Counted from the first letter of the stretch, positions 19,454-28,571 are shown. The stretch: DNA of 64,000 nucleotides from Sphingobacterium spiritivorum (GCF_016725325.1 NZ_CP068083.1:3968001-4032000), one strand, 5' to 3'. Numbers and translations are program-made. The notes: generated from the sequence alone by a model not told the origin.

Positions 19454-21634
19454 TTAATACAATGTCGCTAGTTGTTTAACAAAACCTTGCCAATCAGAGC
19501 CAAACATTGTCGATATTAGTTTTCCTTCAGGCGTAACAATAAATTTGCTGGGATAGCCCGGTACTTTGTAGCTATACTGTACTTTTTCATCAGACATCAA
19601 TACCGGAATTGTAAACTTGTTTTTAGCTAAAAAGGCCTCTACCTTTTCCTTTGTATCATTACAGGCAATGGTGATAAAATCTATTTTGCTTTTATCATCT
19701 TCCTTTAGCTTCTCATGATAGGTGTTTAGTCTTGGCATTTCAGCCACACAAGGACCACACCAGGTTCCCCAGAAATCTATTACAGTCCATTTACCCTTAA
19801 ACTGAGCGATATTTACATTCTTTTCTTCCAGATCAGTTAACTCAAATGCAGGTGCATCTGCGAGCTGAGGAATAATCTTATCTTTAAAATACTGACCAAA
19901 AGAAACAGAATCGAATTGCTTTTCATAAAAATTCTTTAATCCACTAAAATTACCGGAATGATTTATCAAAAATTCCTTTACATAGTTTTGTAAAGCCAGA
20001 TCTTTTTGCCCGTTTTGAGCCAGCATGTCGAGGTATTTTTCATTGTAATTTTCTTTAGCTACACCAAATGATCTTTCATAACTATTGACACGTCGATCCT
20101 CATTTTTATTCTCGTGGGAATAGAATACCGCCTTTTCCGTATAGGCAAGAGCCTGAGCCGGATCTGCTTCCGCCGCATGCAGATAGTAGCAGTATGCGAG
20201 GTGTGCTTTTTTAACAATACGATAGCCGTTTTGTTCATCCTCAGCCAATGGAGTCAGCTTTTTTATAATTTGATCCAGAAATGCTGTTGCAGTACTTTTA
20301 TCTTTTTCACCAAGTAATTTGCAGATAAATAAAGCATATCTGCTGGCATTTCCATCATTCCAGTAGGAGGGATCAAGTGCTAAAAGTGCATTGCCATAGT
20401 AAAGCAGACTGTCTGCATTATTTTTATTTAAAAAGGCTTTATGCCATAGTATCATGGGAGTGGCCGTTGTTTTTTCTCTTTCACTGAAAGAAACCGATAA
20501 TTTGGATAGCTTATTAATAGCTTCACTTTTTCCGGCTAAGACATGTTGGTAAAGATCATTCTGTGCCCAGGAATAGAGTTGTTCATTATCCAGTAAAGGA
20601 ACAATCTCGATAAAATCAGCCTCACTTAAATCATCAAACACAATCTTATTGGAAAGGTGATATGTACTCTTTAAAAGAAGTGGTCTTGTTTTCTTAAGCT
20701 CTTCTTTATAGGTTTCATAATTTCCCTGACGTTGTATCAGCCCAAGTTTAATACTATTGAAATCCGGACGTTCACCGTAGAGCGGATCGTATTTGCTGAT
20801 GTAATTCTTTAATTTTATACTGTCAATTTCGTTGTTAGTCATTACTGCCTGACTCCATCCACTTCCCTCAATAATCATGACCAGATAGTTTTTTTCAGCA
20901 TCAGATTTTACCGGAGGTAATGAAGACGGTTGGACGGCAAAGTAAAATTCACTTTTTACCCCCTTATTGTTTACATCCTGATCTACTTTTGTAGTAAGGC
21001 TGGCCTCTGTTATCTGAAACGTATGGATGTCAAAGATCGTTTTCTCCTGAGTTTTTTCCGCTGTATTATTTTCGTCCCGGATAAAGGAAGCCTGATTTTT
21101 ATCTTTTTTCTGTGTCTGACCACTTAGTTTACTCTTCTCTTTTGAAAAAAATAAATACTGGGCCATTGTCTGACTCTTACTTATTGTATTGGCTAAAATA
21201 TTGCTCTGATATTCTGGCGTAATCTGCCAGTCTGTTAATTGCCGGAGTAATTCTGAACGAAGTTTTAGAGAGTCAATTTTTACTTTTCCGTTTGTCACCT
21301 CAAACTGGATGGGCCTTCCATATAACAGTACATAAGGAATCGTAGCTGTAGTATTCTGAATGTTCCTGTTTTTGCTCGGATGAGCAGTTGATAATGTCAT
21401 ATTGAATCTATTGTCCACTGTCGAATAATAGATATCATTGACCTGTATTTGCATCAGGAAAGTAGAATCTGATATTTTTCGGATTTGTTTTAATGTAACA
21501 GTGTACTCTTCATCACTTACCTGTTGACCAATACTGTATTTATTGCTTACTTTAAGATGCTGCTCTTTTTGTTTCTGTGCGAAACTTAGTGTCGCTGTAA
21601 AAAGAAGAAAACAGGTTAAGGTTATATTTCTCAT
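19454..21634 (-). CDS. Secreted protein with C-terminal TlpA-like thioredoxin domain
   Basis: This 726-residue protein has a signal peptide (ITLTCFLLFTATLSFAQ). Residues 30 to about 580 are of unknown type, with a helical TPR-like middle (KAFLNKNNADSLLYYGNALLALDP). The last 140 residues are a thioredoxin/AhpC-TSA domain with active site WGTWCGPC near 623-630 and the cis-proline loop VPGYPSKF. TlpA-like proteins reduce disulfides in the periplasm; Bacteroidota often append them to large uncharacterised modules. It is a single-gene unit, and nothing nearby shows a partner. Confidence 0.88.
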   Translation of the reverse strand: MRNITLTCFLLFTATLSFAQKQKEQHLKVSNKYSIGQQVSDEEYTVTLKQIRKISDSTFLMQIQVNDIYYSTVDNRFNMTLSTAHPSKNRNIQNTTATIPYVLLYGRPIQFEVTNGKVKIDSLKLRSELLRQLTDWQITPEYQSNILANTISKSQTMAQYLFFSKEKSKLSGQTQKKDKNQASFIRDENNTAEKTQEKTIFDIHTFQITEASLTTKVDQDVNNKGVKSEFYFAVQPSSLPPVKSDAEKNYLVMIIEGSGWSQAVMTNNEIDSIKLKNYISKYDPLYGERPDFNSIKLGLIQRQGNYETYKEELKKTRPLLLKSTYHLSNKIVFDDLSEADFIEIVPLLDNEQLYSWAQNDLYQHVLAGKSEAINKLSKLSVSFSEREKTTATPMILWHKAFLNKNNADSLLYYGNALLALDPSYWNDGNASRYALFICKLLGEKDKSTATAFLDQIIKKLTPLAEDEQNGYRIVKKAHLAYCYYLHAAEADPAQALAYTEKAVFYSHENKNEDRRVNSYERSFGVAKENYNEKYLDMLAQNGQKDLALQNYVKEFLINHSGNFSGLKNFYEKQFDSVSFGQYFKDKIIPQLADAPAFELTDLEEKNVNIAQFKGKWTVIDFWGTWCGPCVAEMPRLNTYHEKLKEDDKSKIDFITIACNDTKEKVEAFLAKNKFTIPVLMSDEKVQYSYKVPGYPSKFIVTPEGKLISTMFGSDWQGFVKQLATLY

Positions 21635-21785
21635 AGTCTAAGGTTTTTATTGTTTTCATAAAAGTATGTTTTATTTTTCTTGTAGTAGTCTGATTAGTTA
21701 ACAATTAACAACAATTAACAAAGAAGGCAGACGTAAGACTTAATAATCCCTGATATCAGCTATACCCATACTATTTTTAATTGGG

Positions 21786-21793
21786 TACTTTTG
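21786..21793 (+). promoter_or_regulatory. -7 box TACTTTTG for the gene at 21835
   Basis: TACTTTTG matches TAnnTTTG, 42 bases upstream of the ATG. Confidence 0.5.
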
Positions 21794-21834
21794 AAAGTAT
21801 GCATTATTTCAGTGAATCCAAAAATTGAATATCT

Positions 21835-22920
21835 ATGAAACATCTGCTTTTACTTTTTTTCATTAGTTTATATTACCCGCTGAGTGCCCAGAACTCCTCC
21901 GAACTTATTTCTGAAGCTACAGAACTTAAGAGTATGAAATCATATTTAGCAAAAATCACACTTAAGGACTGGCCTTATATGATCCCATTTCAACAGGATA
22001 AAAAATGGGGATATCTGGATCAGAGAACAATGAAAATAACTGTTCCGGCTTTGGCAAATACCTTATATCTGTTTAAACCAGAGGGATATATAGGTACATT
22101 CAATGACTATAATAATGATTTATTTTATACCCTGACTTTAGATGAGGAAGGAAAGTTGCGAACACATTCTGAACAGGTGGCTGAACTGGTCATGCCGCCT
22201 CAGCAATACGGACGATCCCCAAATCCGAATATTAAATCTATATCTTCTGAAAATGGATATACCGGATTTGAATATAGAGTGGTGGCTGGTGATATCATAG
22301 AAATTACAGCGTATTCAGATCTGTACACATCACATAATGTAAATGAACCTAAGCTGACCCCCATGCGTATTGATGGAAAAGTATATGCAGTAGCAGGTAA
22401 GTCTACAGCAGATCCGAATGTGACACATTTTGGAATTATAGCCAGTGACGGTAAGCCTTTACCAGGTTTTAATTTTGAGCATCAAAAGGTTATTCCTATC
22501 GGAGGTGTAAAGGACACAACATCAAACTGGTTTCTTGTACAACTGACAGGAGGTAGAGATATGAAATACAGCTACATGAATCATAAAGGAGAGTACAAAC
22601 TTAAAGACAGTCTTTCTTCAAGAATATATAACTGGGCTTATCAAAGTAGCCAGGAGCATTTTCCATACTACATGCCTGTGAAGACAACAGCCGGATATTT
22701 TCTGACAGACCAACGTATTATTGATACTTATGAATTGAAATATATTAATTCAATTCCGCAGAAATTCAGACTGGAATATCTGGACTATATGAATACTAAA
22801 GCATATAATAAGGAAAGTCCGGATATAACGCGTCAGACAGCAAAAGTATTTGTCGTAGTCAGTCAGGAAGGGAAGTCCTATTATATGGATTTGGAAGGTA
22901 AGATTTATGAACCTCAGTAA
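21835..22920 (+). CDS. Secreted protein, WG-repeat-like, function unknown
   Basis: This 361-residue protein has a signal peptide (LLLLFFISLYYPLSAQ). The segment QDKKWGYLDQRTMKITVPAL looks like one degenerate WG repeat (KxGYxDxxG...I.P), and FGIIASDGKPLPGFNFEHQK may be another. I do not recognise the family. WG-repeat proteins are common in Bacteroidota and mostly uncharacterised. It stands alone, with its own promoter box and a terminator hairpin that overlaps its stop codon. Confidence 0.8.
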   Translation: MKHLLLLFFISLYYPLSAQNSSELISEATELKSMKSYLAKITLKDWPYMIPFQQDKKWGYLDQRTMKITVPALANTLYLFKPEGYIGTFNDYNNDLFYTLTLDEEGKLRTHSEQVAELVMPPQQYGRSPNPNIKSISSENGYTGFEYRVVAGDIIEITAYSDLYTSHNVNEPKLTPMRIDGKVYAVAGKSTADPNVTHFGIIASDGKPLPGFNFEHQKVIPIGGVKDTTSNWFLVQLTGGRDMKYSYMNHKGEYKLKDSLSSRIYNWAYQSSQEHFPYYMPVKTTAGYFLTDQRIIDTYELKYINSIPQKFRLEYLDYMNTKAYNKESPDITRQTAKVFVVVSQEGKSYYMDLEGKIYEPQ

Positions 22921-22939
22921 CAGGACTGAGGTTTCTTTC
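22911..22939 (+). terminator. Terminator overlapping the stop codon of the 21835 gene
   Basis: An 8-bp stem (ACCTCAGT / ACTGAGGT) with a 6-base loop that contains the end of the TAA stop is followed by TTTCTTTC. Confidence 0.6.
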
Positions 22940-22965
22940 AGATAAATCGGGTACTTATTTCATAT

Positions 22966-23379
22966 TAAATTGCGTCAGTTGGCGTCCTCGCCAACTGTAT
23001 ATCATCATTTAGCTAAATCGGATTCTCTCTTTCACATTAAATTGCGTCAGTTGACGTCCTCGCCAGCTGTAACATCATTTAGCTAATTCGGACTCTCCCT
23101 TTCACAGGAAGACGCGTCATTTGGCATCCTCGCTAGCTGTATATCATTATTCAGATAAATCAAGACCTTTCTTTCAGAAGAAGTTGCGTCAGTTGGCGTC
23201 CTCGCCAACTGTATATCATCATTTAGATAGATTTGGGATCTCTTTTTCACAAGAAGTAGCGTCAGTTGACATCCTCGTTGGCTGTATATCATTACTCAGA
23301 TAAATCAAGATCTTTCTTTCACAAGAAGTTGCGTCAGTTGGCGTCTTCGCCAGCTGTAACATCATTCAGATAGATTGGC
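22966..23379. repeat. Tandem array of six ~72-bp hairpin repeats
   Basis: Copies begin with GCGTCA at 22972, 23044, 23114, 23186, 23259 and 23331 (spacing 72, 70, 72, 73, 72). Each carries an inverted repeat of the form AGTTGGCG-TCCT-CGCCAACT, then TGTATATCATCATT and an AT-rich tail ending in CTTTCAC. All copies have the same orientation and differ by point changes. The array lies between two convergent genes and each of these has its own terminator on its side. Short ORFs through it are by-products of the repeat. A related motif occurs at 32420 and 32787. Confidence 0.95.
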
Positions 23380-23398
23380 AATAATAGACTAAATAGCA

Positions 23399-23428
23399 AA
23401 AGCCCGGGGTTTTTATATCCCGGGCTTT
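23399..23428 (-). terminator. Terminator hairpin downstream of the 23589 gene
   Basis: An 11-bp stem (AAAGCCCGGGG / complementary CCCGGGCTTT, 8-10 paired) has a T-rich loop, with TTTTGCT following on the minus strand and CTATTTTT on the plus strand. It may act in both directions and separates the repeat array from the minus-strand gene. Confidence 0.7.
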
Positions 23429-23588
23429 CTATTTTTAAAATTATTCGTTATGTCTTAAAACCTTTAGTCTTAAACTAACCAATAATCTTATTGTACTATA
23501 TAAAACGTCTTATTAGCCTATTTGTTTTATAAATTTTTTGAAATATATGTAAGCATCTGATTTGCAGCTTTTTATTTTTATTATAAGC

Positions 23589-24953
23589 TTATTTCTCTTC
23601 CGCTACACGCTCATCTTTGGTGTTGATAAGAAACAGATCTTCCATATCAGAATCCATGGCTACGTATGCCACCCCATTAGAAAAACCTGTTGCATAAGCA
23701 TATTTGAAAGGAATCATTACTTTGCCATTCTGATCCAGAAAGCCATATTTATCATCCTTTTGTGCTAAAAAGATATTCGGATCTTCCGTAGTAGCGATGA
23801 ATTGAATGTTACCGCCCAGTCTTTTCTGATCTTTTATAGTATACAGATTATAGAGTTCGCCTTCTATCGCAATAAAATGCGTCGCATTCCGGTCGGCTAT
23901 ATAACCATAATTTGCCGGAACGATTTGTTTATCTTGCTCGTTAATTAGACCACTTTTGCCATCGATCTGAAAGATTGCAGTACCATGTTCAAAGAAGGAA
24001 AGCATGTCATATTTGGCATTGATCACAACTTTACCATATTTGTCCATCAGACCGAATTTGTCATTTTTACTGAAGAGAAACTGTTCACTATTGGTATCAT
24101 AAGACAGAAAGCTGTAATTAAAAGGAATGACTGTATTTCCTTTAGGATCAATGGTTCCGTAATTATAATCTGCATCACTTGCCACTGCGTTGCCTTCGTA
24201 AAAGTGTAGTATCGATGTGAATTTTGGTTGGGTAATTACATTTCCTTCCTCATCTCTCAATCCGTACAATGAAGTATTTTCATCTGTATATAGATAAACA
24301 CCTTCTCCAAGCGATTCTGTATCTACCGCTTCTGCTGCTGCTTCCTCCATTTCAGTAAAATCCTGAGGTACAGTTAACAACGTTTCTGCAACATCTTCCT
24401 GCTCAATTTTATGTGCAATGATGCCGCTGCCCATAGCACTCATACTTAGTGCTGCACCAGGAAGTTTTTTTAGAAATTCGTAATCTCCCCAATAAATACT
24501 AGGGATCTGCTCTGTATACCAGATTTCCAGTGAATAAGCACCATCCGTATCTTCCGAAGCATTGATCTTTGCAAGTTTACAGATATATCCGGCAATTTTT
24601 TTCTGTTTACCAGCCACATATTCAATATTCAGATCGTCAAAATTATGGTCAGCAGGAGCTTCATTTTCTCCGTATATAGTAGCAAATTGTTTCAGGCCGG
24701 GATACAGCATAGTGGAGGTTCCCGTGTTTTTATTTGTAAGCTGTACAGTAGGATCCTCTCCTTCTACATAAAAACGGATAAAATCCTTATTTACCCAGCC
24801 CTGAAAAATAGTTTCCTGTTCATCGTTCTGGTTGTTGTCTGCTGTTTCCTGCGAAAAAAGACTGTAATCAATTCTGAACATTTTTTTGCTTTGTGCAAAT
24901 GATGTGACACAAGACACAAGCAATGCAACTAACGTAATACTTATTTTCTTCAT
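23589..24953 (-). CDS. Secreted GLPGLI-like plus WG-repeat protein
   Basis: About 454 residues when started at the ATG at 24953 (MKKISITLVALLVSC...SFAQ, a clean signal peptide); five further codons upstream are possible but unlikely. The N-terminal half resembles DUF4412/GLPGLI-type envelope proteins (KKIAGYICKLAKI, then EIWYTEQIPSIYWGDYEFLKKLPG). The C-terminal half contains about five WG repeats (LYGLRDEEGNVITQPKF, YGTIDPKGNTVIPFNYSF, KFGLMDKYGKVVINAKYD, KSGLINEQDKQIVPANYG, KYGFLDQNGKVMIPFKYA). It should lie in the periplasm or envelope. Function is unknown. Confidence 0.87.
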   Translation of the reverse strand: MKKISITLVALLVSCVTSFAQSKKMFRIDYSLFSQETADNNQNDEQETIFQGWVNKDFIRFYVEGEDPTVQLTNKNTGTSTMLYPGLKQFATIYGENEAPADHNFDDLNIEYVAGKQKKIAGYICKLAKINASEDTDGAYSLEIWYTEQIPSIYWGDYEFLKKLPGAALSMSAMGSGIIAHKIEQEDVAETLLTVPQDFTEMEEAAAEAVDTESLGEGVYLYTDENTSLYGLRDEEGNVITQPKFTSILHFYEGNAVASDADYNYGTIDPKGNTVIPFNYSFLSYDTNSEQFLFSKNDKFGLMDKYGKVVINAKYDMLSFFEHGTAIFQIDGKSGLINEQDKQIVPANYGYIADRNATHFIAIEGELYNLYTIKDQKRLGGNIQFIATTEDPNIFLAQKDDKYGFLDQNGKVMIPFKYAYATGFSNGVAYVAMDSDMEDLFLINTKDERVAEEK

Positions 24954-25316
24954 GTTGTAATAATACATATTGTTAGTACAAAGATGCTCAATGTAGCGGA
25001 GGTATTTTATCCCTGAAAACGGCTAATTTTTCTATTTCATACATTTTTGTGATTATCAGCCTGATAAATATTATTTTTATGATGAAGTAGCAGCCTATTT
25101 AACCTGAAAAATTATCATCTGAAATTAAAATCAACTTGCTGAGCTAAAAAAAAAGCGATGTTTTCGAAAGCCTGTCGGAATGATTTTTTTGTTTTAATTG
25201 AAAGTAGCATATAAACTGTATCCCTTGTATATTGAAAAACTGTGACTGTATTTATTTCTTAAAGAAGCATATTTTTGGTTATAAATAAATTATCCGCTTG
25301 TTAAATATATAAGTAA
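24954..25316. other. Divergent intergenic region with promoter signals only
   Basis: A 363-base AT-rich gap lies between divergent genes. On the minus strand CATCTTTG at 24978-24985 is one base off the TAnnTTTG box, 25 bases before the WG-repeat gene. On the plus strand a good box lies at 25270. I see no ORF with coding character in between. Confidence 0.6.
25270..25277 (+). promoter_or_regulatory. -7 box TATTTTTG for the PaiB-like gene
   Basis: TATTTTTG matches TAnnTTTG, 40 bases upstream of the ATG at 25317. Confidence 0.5.
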
Positions 25317-25928
25317 ATGTTTGTACCCAATAGTTTCAAATTTGATAACCTATCAGATCAGGTGGCTTTTATGAAGCAATATAGCTTTGCTACTATGATT
25401 ACAGCTCACGACAATTTGCCTCTCGCTACACAACTTCCCTTTTTCGTAGATGATACAGGAGATACACTCTTGCTCAAATCTCATTTTGCTGCTGCAAATG
25501 AACAGACGAAATATATAGAAGCAAATACTTCGCTTGTTATCTTTTCAGAGCCCCATGCTTATATATCGCCATCTCATTATGACAAAACAGAAAGTGTACC
25601 TACCTGGGACTATATTACGGTACATGTATATGGTAAGACCAGAATAGTTGACGATGAATACACTAAATCGGCAATGTTAGAGCAAATGATAAAGTTCTAT
25701 GAAAAGGATTATCTCAAGCAATGGGAAAATCTTCCTGAAAAGTATAGAAAAGGGATGATGAAAGGTATAGTCGCTTTTGAAATGGAGGTGTCAGCTATTC
25801 AGGGACAGAAAAAGCTGAGTCAGAATAAAACAAGTGCAGAACGAAACCGAATCGTACAACAACTGGAGAAAAGTGAAATAGCTGTGGAAAAAGATCTGGC
25901 CAGATATATTCGTGAAATCGATACTTAA
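25317..25928 (+). CDS. PaiB-family FMN-binding protein
   Basis: This 203-residue protein has the hallmarks of the PaiB/FMN-binding split-barrel family: start MFVPNSFKFDN, the strand FATMITAHDNLPLATQLPFFVD, LLKSHFAAANEQ, VIFSEPHAYISPSHYDK, VPTWDYITVHVYGKTRIV and a C-terminal VAFEMEVSAIQGQKKLSQNK. In Bacillus PaiB is described as a negative regulator of sporulation and protease genes, but most members are simply flavin-binding proteins of unknown role. Length is typical. It is cytoplasmic (no signal peptide) and has its own promoter box. Confidence 0.93.
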   Translation: MFVPNSFKFDNLSDQVAFMKQYSFATMITAHDNLPLATQLPFFVDDTGDTLLLKSHFAAANEQTKYIEANTSLVIFSEPHAYISPSHYDKTESVPTWDYITVHVYGKTRIVDDEYTKSAMLEQMIKFYEKDYLKQWENLPEKYRKGMMKGIVAFEMEVSAIQGQKKLSQNKTSAERNRIVQQLEKSEIAVEKDLARYIREIDT

Positions 25929-25940
25929 GAAGAGATTTTT

Positions 25941-25948
25941 TATCTTTG
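25941..25948 (+). promoter_or_regulatory. -7 box TATCTTTG for the gene at 25974
   Basis: TATCTTTG matches TAnnTTTG exactly, 25 bases upstream of the ATG. The gene is therefore probably not dependent on read-through from the PaiB-like gene. Confidence 0.55.
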
Positions 25949-25973
25949 TAATCTTAAATTGTAATATAACGTT

Positions 25974-26636
25974 ATGAAACATAATGTCTTCTCTTTAACA
26001 GCAGTTATTGTATGCTTCTGTATAACGACTTTAAATGCCTACAGTCAGGTAAACAATACGGTTTCTGATTTTATAATTACTGCGCAGAGAGATACACTGT
26101 ACGGTAAGATCTTGTCCGTAAAAGACAATAAGTTGAAATTTAAAAATAAAGACGGAAATAAGATATTCAAACCAACTGAAGTTTTGAAAGCGTATAACTC
26201 TTTTACGGACAAAGTATATGCTCCTATATCTATACAAATCAAGGCGAACGCTGTTGTTAAACCGGTATTTGCAGAGATTGTTCAGGAAGGAGAAATTGCG
26301 ATATATGCGGTTGAAAAGATGCATAATGGTTCGCCCAGACATAGAAATTACGGGATTGGAAATCGTGAATTAGTAATGGGGCCAACCGGGTCTATTTCTG
26401 TAAAGCATTATGCTGTCAAAAAATCTACGGGTGATATCGCTGAAATAGGAAATTCTGCGATAGATTTATTTGGAAAACAAACAAAAAAGAGAGCGGATAA
26501 TCTGTTGAAACTTATTGAAGATGAACTCGTACTTTCCAGTAACTTACAAAAGGAAAAAAGCTACAGTCAGGATGTATTCATCCGCTATATAACAGATTAT
26601 AACAAAGGCAGAACTTCCGGGAAACTCTCTGATTAA
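25974..26636 (+). CDS. Secreted protein of unknown function
   Basis: This 220-residue protein has a signal peptide (LTAVIVCFCITTLNAYSQ). The N-terminal mature part is beta-rich with an SH3-like feel (DTLYGKILSVKDNKLKFKNKDG, then IFKPTEVLKAYN), as seen in several Bacteroidota envelope proteins annotated only as hypothetical. The C-terminal 60 residues are charged and helical. It lies 45 bases after the PaiB-like gene and converges with the DUF1772 gene after 15 bases. No function can be assigned. Confidence 0.78.
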   Translation: MKHNVFSLTAVIVCFCITTLNAYSQVNNTVSDFIITAQRDTLYGKILSVKDNKLKFKNKDGNKIFKPTEVLKAYNSFTDKVYAPISIQIKANAVVKPVFAEIVQEGEIAIYAVEKMHNGSPRHRNYGIGNRELVMGPTGSISVKHYAVKKSTGDIAEIGNSAIDLFGKQTKKRADNLLKLIEDELVLSSNLQKEKSYSQDVFIRYITDYNKGRTSGKLSD

Positions 26637-26651
26637 AGAATTTTTAAACTC

Positions 26652-27149
26652 TTATTTGGATCTTGTAATACAGGAGATAAGCACCAGAACTATTGTACCT
26701 ATGGCAGCAAAAGTTCGTACGTTATTCCAGAAATTCCACCGCTCTTCAAAAATATCCCGCATTTCACGAATCTGAGCCGCTGTAGAATCATTTATTTGAA
26801 AAGCTTCCAGTCGGTTATTAAGAGGTACATTTACAATTGCTGTAACAGCAAAAACACCAAATATATAGCAACAACTTGCCAGCAATAGCAGGATAAAAAC
26901 TGTGGAGGAACTCTTGTAGTGTTGAAATGTAGTTAAAGGAAGTAATAGCAGCGATCCCATAAAACAGGCAAAGAAGTAGGTATTCAGTACAGCTCTGTTT
27001 ATTTGTTGCATTGCCCTTAAGTATTCTGAATCTGTCAATTTTCCTAACCCTGTGCTAACTGAAATAGAGTAGGAGTAGAAGAAACCTGCCATCAATGCAG
27101 TGCTGACAGCGGTTAATAATAGTATAATATCTGGTAATTTCATAGGCAT
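26652..27149 (-). CDS. DUF1772 (anthrone oxygenase-like) membrane protein
   Basis: About 165 residues from the ATG at 27149 (MPMKLPDII); a longer start at 27176 exists. There are four hydrophobic segments: DIILLLTAVSTALMAGFFYSY, YFFACFMGSLLLLPLTT, VFILLLLASCCYIFGVFAV and TFAAIGTIVLVLISC. The conserved VNVPLNNRLEAF loop and the EERWNFWNNVRT motif before the last helix are typical of DUF1772. Some members of this fold are linked to anthrone oxidation in polyketide pathways; no such genes are nearby, so the role is unknown. Confidence 0.88.
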   Translation of the reverse strand: MPMKLPDIILLLTAVSTALMAGFFYSYSISVSTGLGKLTDSEYLRAMQQINRAVLNTYFFACFMGSLLLLPLTTFQHYKSSSTVFILLLLASCCYIFGVFAVTAIVNVPLNNRLEAFQINDSTAAQIREMRDIFEERWNFWNNVRTFAAIGTIVLVLISCITRSK

Positions 27150-27195
27150 ATAATTTATTTCAGCGTCATCTTTCAAGGACTTTCCTGAAGTGGTT

Positions 27196-27300
27196 GCTCA
27201 CTTTTATAAATTACTAATATACATATTGATGGTGCTAAAATTTTATTAGTATATTTAAAAGAGGATTTGAATTCTTGAATTTAAGAGCATTTAACGTTAT
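27196..27300 (+). promoter_or_regulatory. Promoter region resembling that of prpB
   Basis: The stretch around 27220-27295, including TGCTAAAATTTTATTAGTAT, aligns closely with 28581-28655 upstream of prpB (ACGCTAAAATTTTATTTGTA). TATATTTA at 27250-27257 would be the -7 box. The GACGC half-sites seen at prpB are changed here (GGTGCT, GAGCAT). Confidence 0.45.
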
Positions 27301-27436
27301 CTTTCAGATGGATTTCTGTTTCTTTTAAGTTGTAAATCTCCTGGAGATGTTGCAAAATACTGATAGCAATATAACTAAGGCAAAAGTTTTACTTCTCTTT
27401 CAGAAAAACCCAAACAATCTTATCAGAGGAATAATT

Positions 27437-27745
27437 ATGAGGTACCGATTATATATTTACTATCTTAAGAATATTATGATCGTTAACTTGGTTATTTCAG
27501 GATTATTTGCTGCATTTGCTCCGGTTCAAATCCTATTTTTCAAAAATCCCTATCTTTCAACGTTTTCTTTCCTTTTTACAACTATAGGATATGCTTCAAC
27601 AGCACTGGTTTTTGATTATTTTGGAAAAAAAACAAAATACATGTACTTTAATATGGGCGTTTCCTTCTCTCATATATATGTGTTTGGGTTTCTCTTTAAT
27701 TTACTTTTCGTATTTACCCTTTATATTATAATAGAAATGTTATGA
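27437..27745 (+). CDS. Small three-helix membrane protein next to an ABC ATPase
   Basis: About 102 residues from ATG 27437 (MRYRLYIYYLKNI); a longer frame from 27347 exists but adds a polar stretch. Three membrane segments are visible: IMIVNLVISGLFAAFAPVQIL, TFSFLFTTIGYASTALVFDY and VFGFLFNLLFVFTLYIIIE. It overlaps the next gene by four bases (ATGA), so the two products are translationally coupled and probably act together. It is too small for a standard ABC permease, though it could form one as an oligomer, or anchor the ATPase. No family recognised. Confidence 0.75.
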   Translation: MRYRLYIYYLKNIMIVNLVISGLFAAFAPVQILFFKNPYLSTFSFLFTTIGYASTALVFDYFGKKTKYMYFNMGVSFSHIYVFGFLFNLLFVFTLYIIIEML

Positions 27746-28419
27746 ATAATCCAAAGGAGTTGCATGTAGATTCTGTCCAATTCAGCTATACAGCTAGTCA
27801 GCAACTTCTCACTGGTGCCTATTTACAATGTCGCACGGGAGATGTTATTGGATTGTTAGGTCGTAACGGATGTGGCAAATCAACATTTCTTAAAATAATT
27901 TTTGGAACATTAAAAGCCCATAATAGCTATATTCTTTTAAACGGCAAGAAAGTTGAAAAGACCTATCTGACACAGAAAATAGGTTATCTTTCTCAGGATT
28001 CTTTTTTGCCTTCAAATGAAAAAGTTTCCACGCTTATCAAACTTTTGGTGGAGGATCAATTGTTTAGAAATACATTACTGGATGATGTAAAACTTAAAGA
28101 ATTAAAAGATAAGAAAGTATATCAATTGTCTGGCGGGCAGTTGCGTTATTTGGAAATATGCTTATTAATCTATCAGCCCACAGACTTTTTACTTTTAGAT
28201 GAGCCATTTACAGGTATTGAACCTATTTATGTAGAATATATAAAACAGTTAATTGTACTGTTTAAAAATAAAAAAGGCTTCGTGATTTCTGATCACAATT
28301 ACAGAAGTGTACTGGATATAGCTACCCAAATTATGTTACTTCAAAACGGAGGGTGTCGCCAAATCAATAACAGGAGAGAACTGGAGTTTTTCTACGTCCC
28401 GGATGGAACCTTCGAATAA
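27742..28419 (+). CDS. ABC transporter ATP-binding protein
   Basis: This 225-residue stand-alone nucleotide-binding domain has Walker A GRNGCGKS (residues about 38-45), Q-loop GYLSQDSFLP, signature LSGGQLR near 131, Walker B LLLDEP near 151 and an H-loop histidine in VISDHNY. Length is short but all catalytic motifs are intact. It begins inside the stop of the small membrane gene. No full permease is encoded nearby, so the transported substrate, or even whether it transports, is open. The gene is noticeably AT-rich and lysine-rich. Confidence 0.92.
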   Translation: MNNPKELHVDSVQFSYTASQQLLTGAYLQCRTGDVIGLLGRNGCGKSTFLKIIFGTLKAHNSYILLNGKKVEKTYLTQKIGYLSQDSFLPSNEKVSTLIKLLVEDQLFRNTLLDDVKLKELKDKKVYQLSGGQLRYLEICLLIYQPTDFLLLDEPFTGIEPIYVEYIKQLIVLFKNKKGFVISDHNYRSVLDIATQIMLLQNGGCRQINNRRELEFFYVPDGTFE

Positions 28420-28570
28420 AATATATTGCTTCTGAAAACTTTAAAATCCTTAATACTGAGCCTTTGTTTCAGGTAATTTTATGTTTAATCCTTTGCTCAT
28501 TGAGAATAAACGTTTTTCTAATAATAATTGATTGTGATCAAACGTTTTAAAAATAAGGATTCAGCTAAAA
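28420..28570. other. Intergenic segment with paired AAACGTTT motifs
   Basis: Two copies of the 8-base palindrome AAACGTTT, about 34 bases apart (near 28507 and 28541), lie between the ABC gene and the prpB promoter. They could pair with each other as a weak terminator or act as binding sites. I see no gene here. Confidence 0.35.
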
Positions 28571-28571
28571 T

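Noticed and set aside
23083-23303. Short ORFs of 60-69 codons on both strands across the repeat array
   Set aside because: They are translations of the tandem hairpin repeats and show internal duplication, with no ribosome binding site.
22966-23379. CRISPR array
   Set aside because: The whole 72-bp unit repeats, including the part where unique spacers would be; no cas genes are near.
27742-28419. Bacteriocin export system
   Set aside because: No peptidase domain, leader peptide or permease is present with the ABC ATPase.
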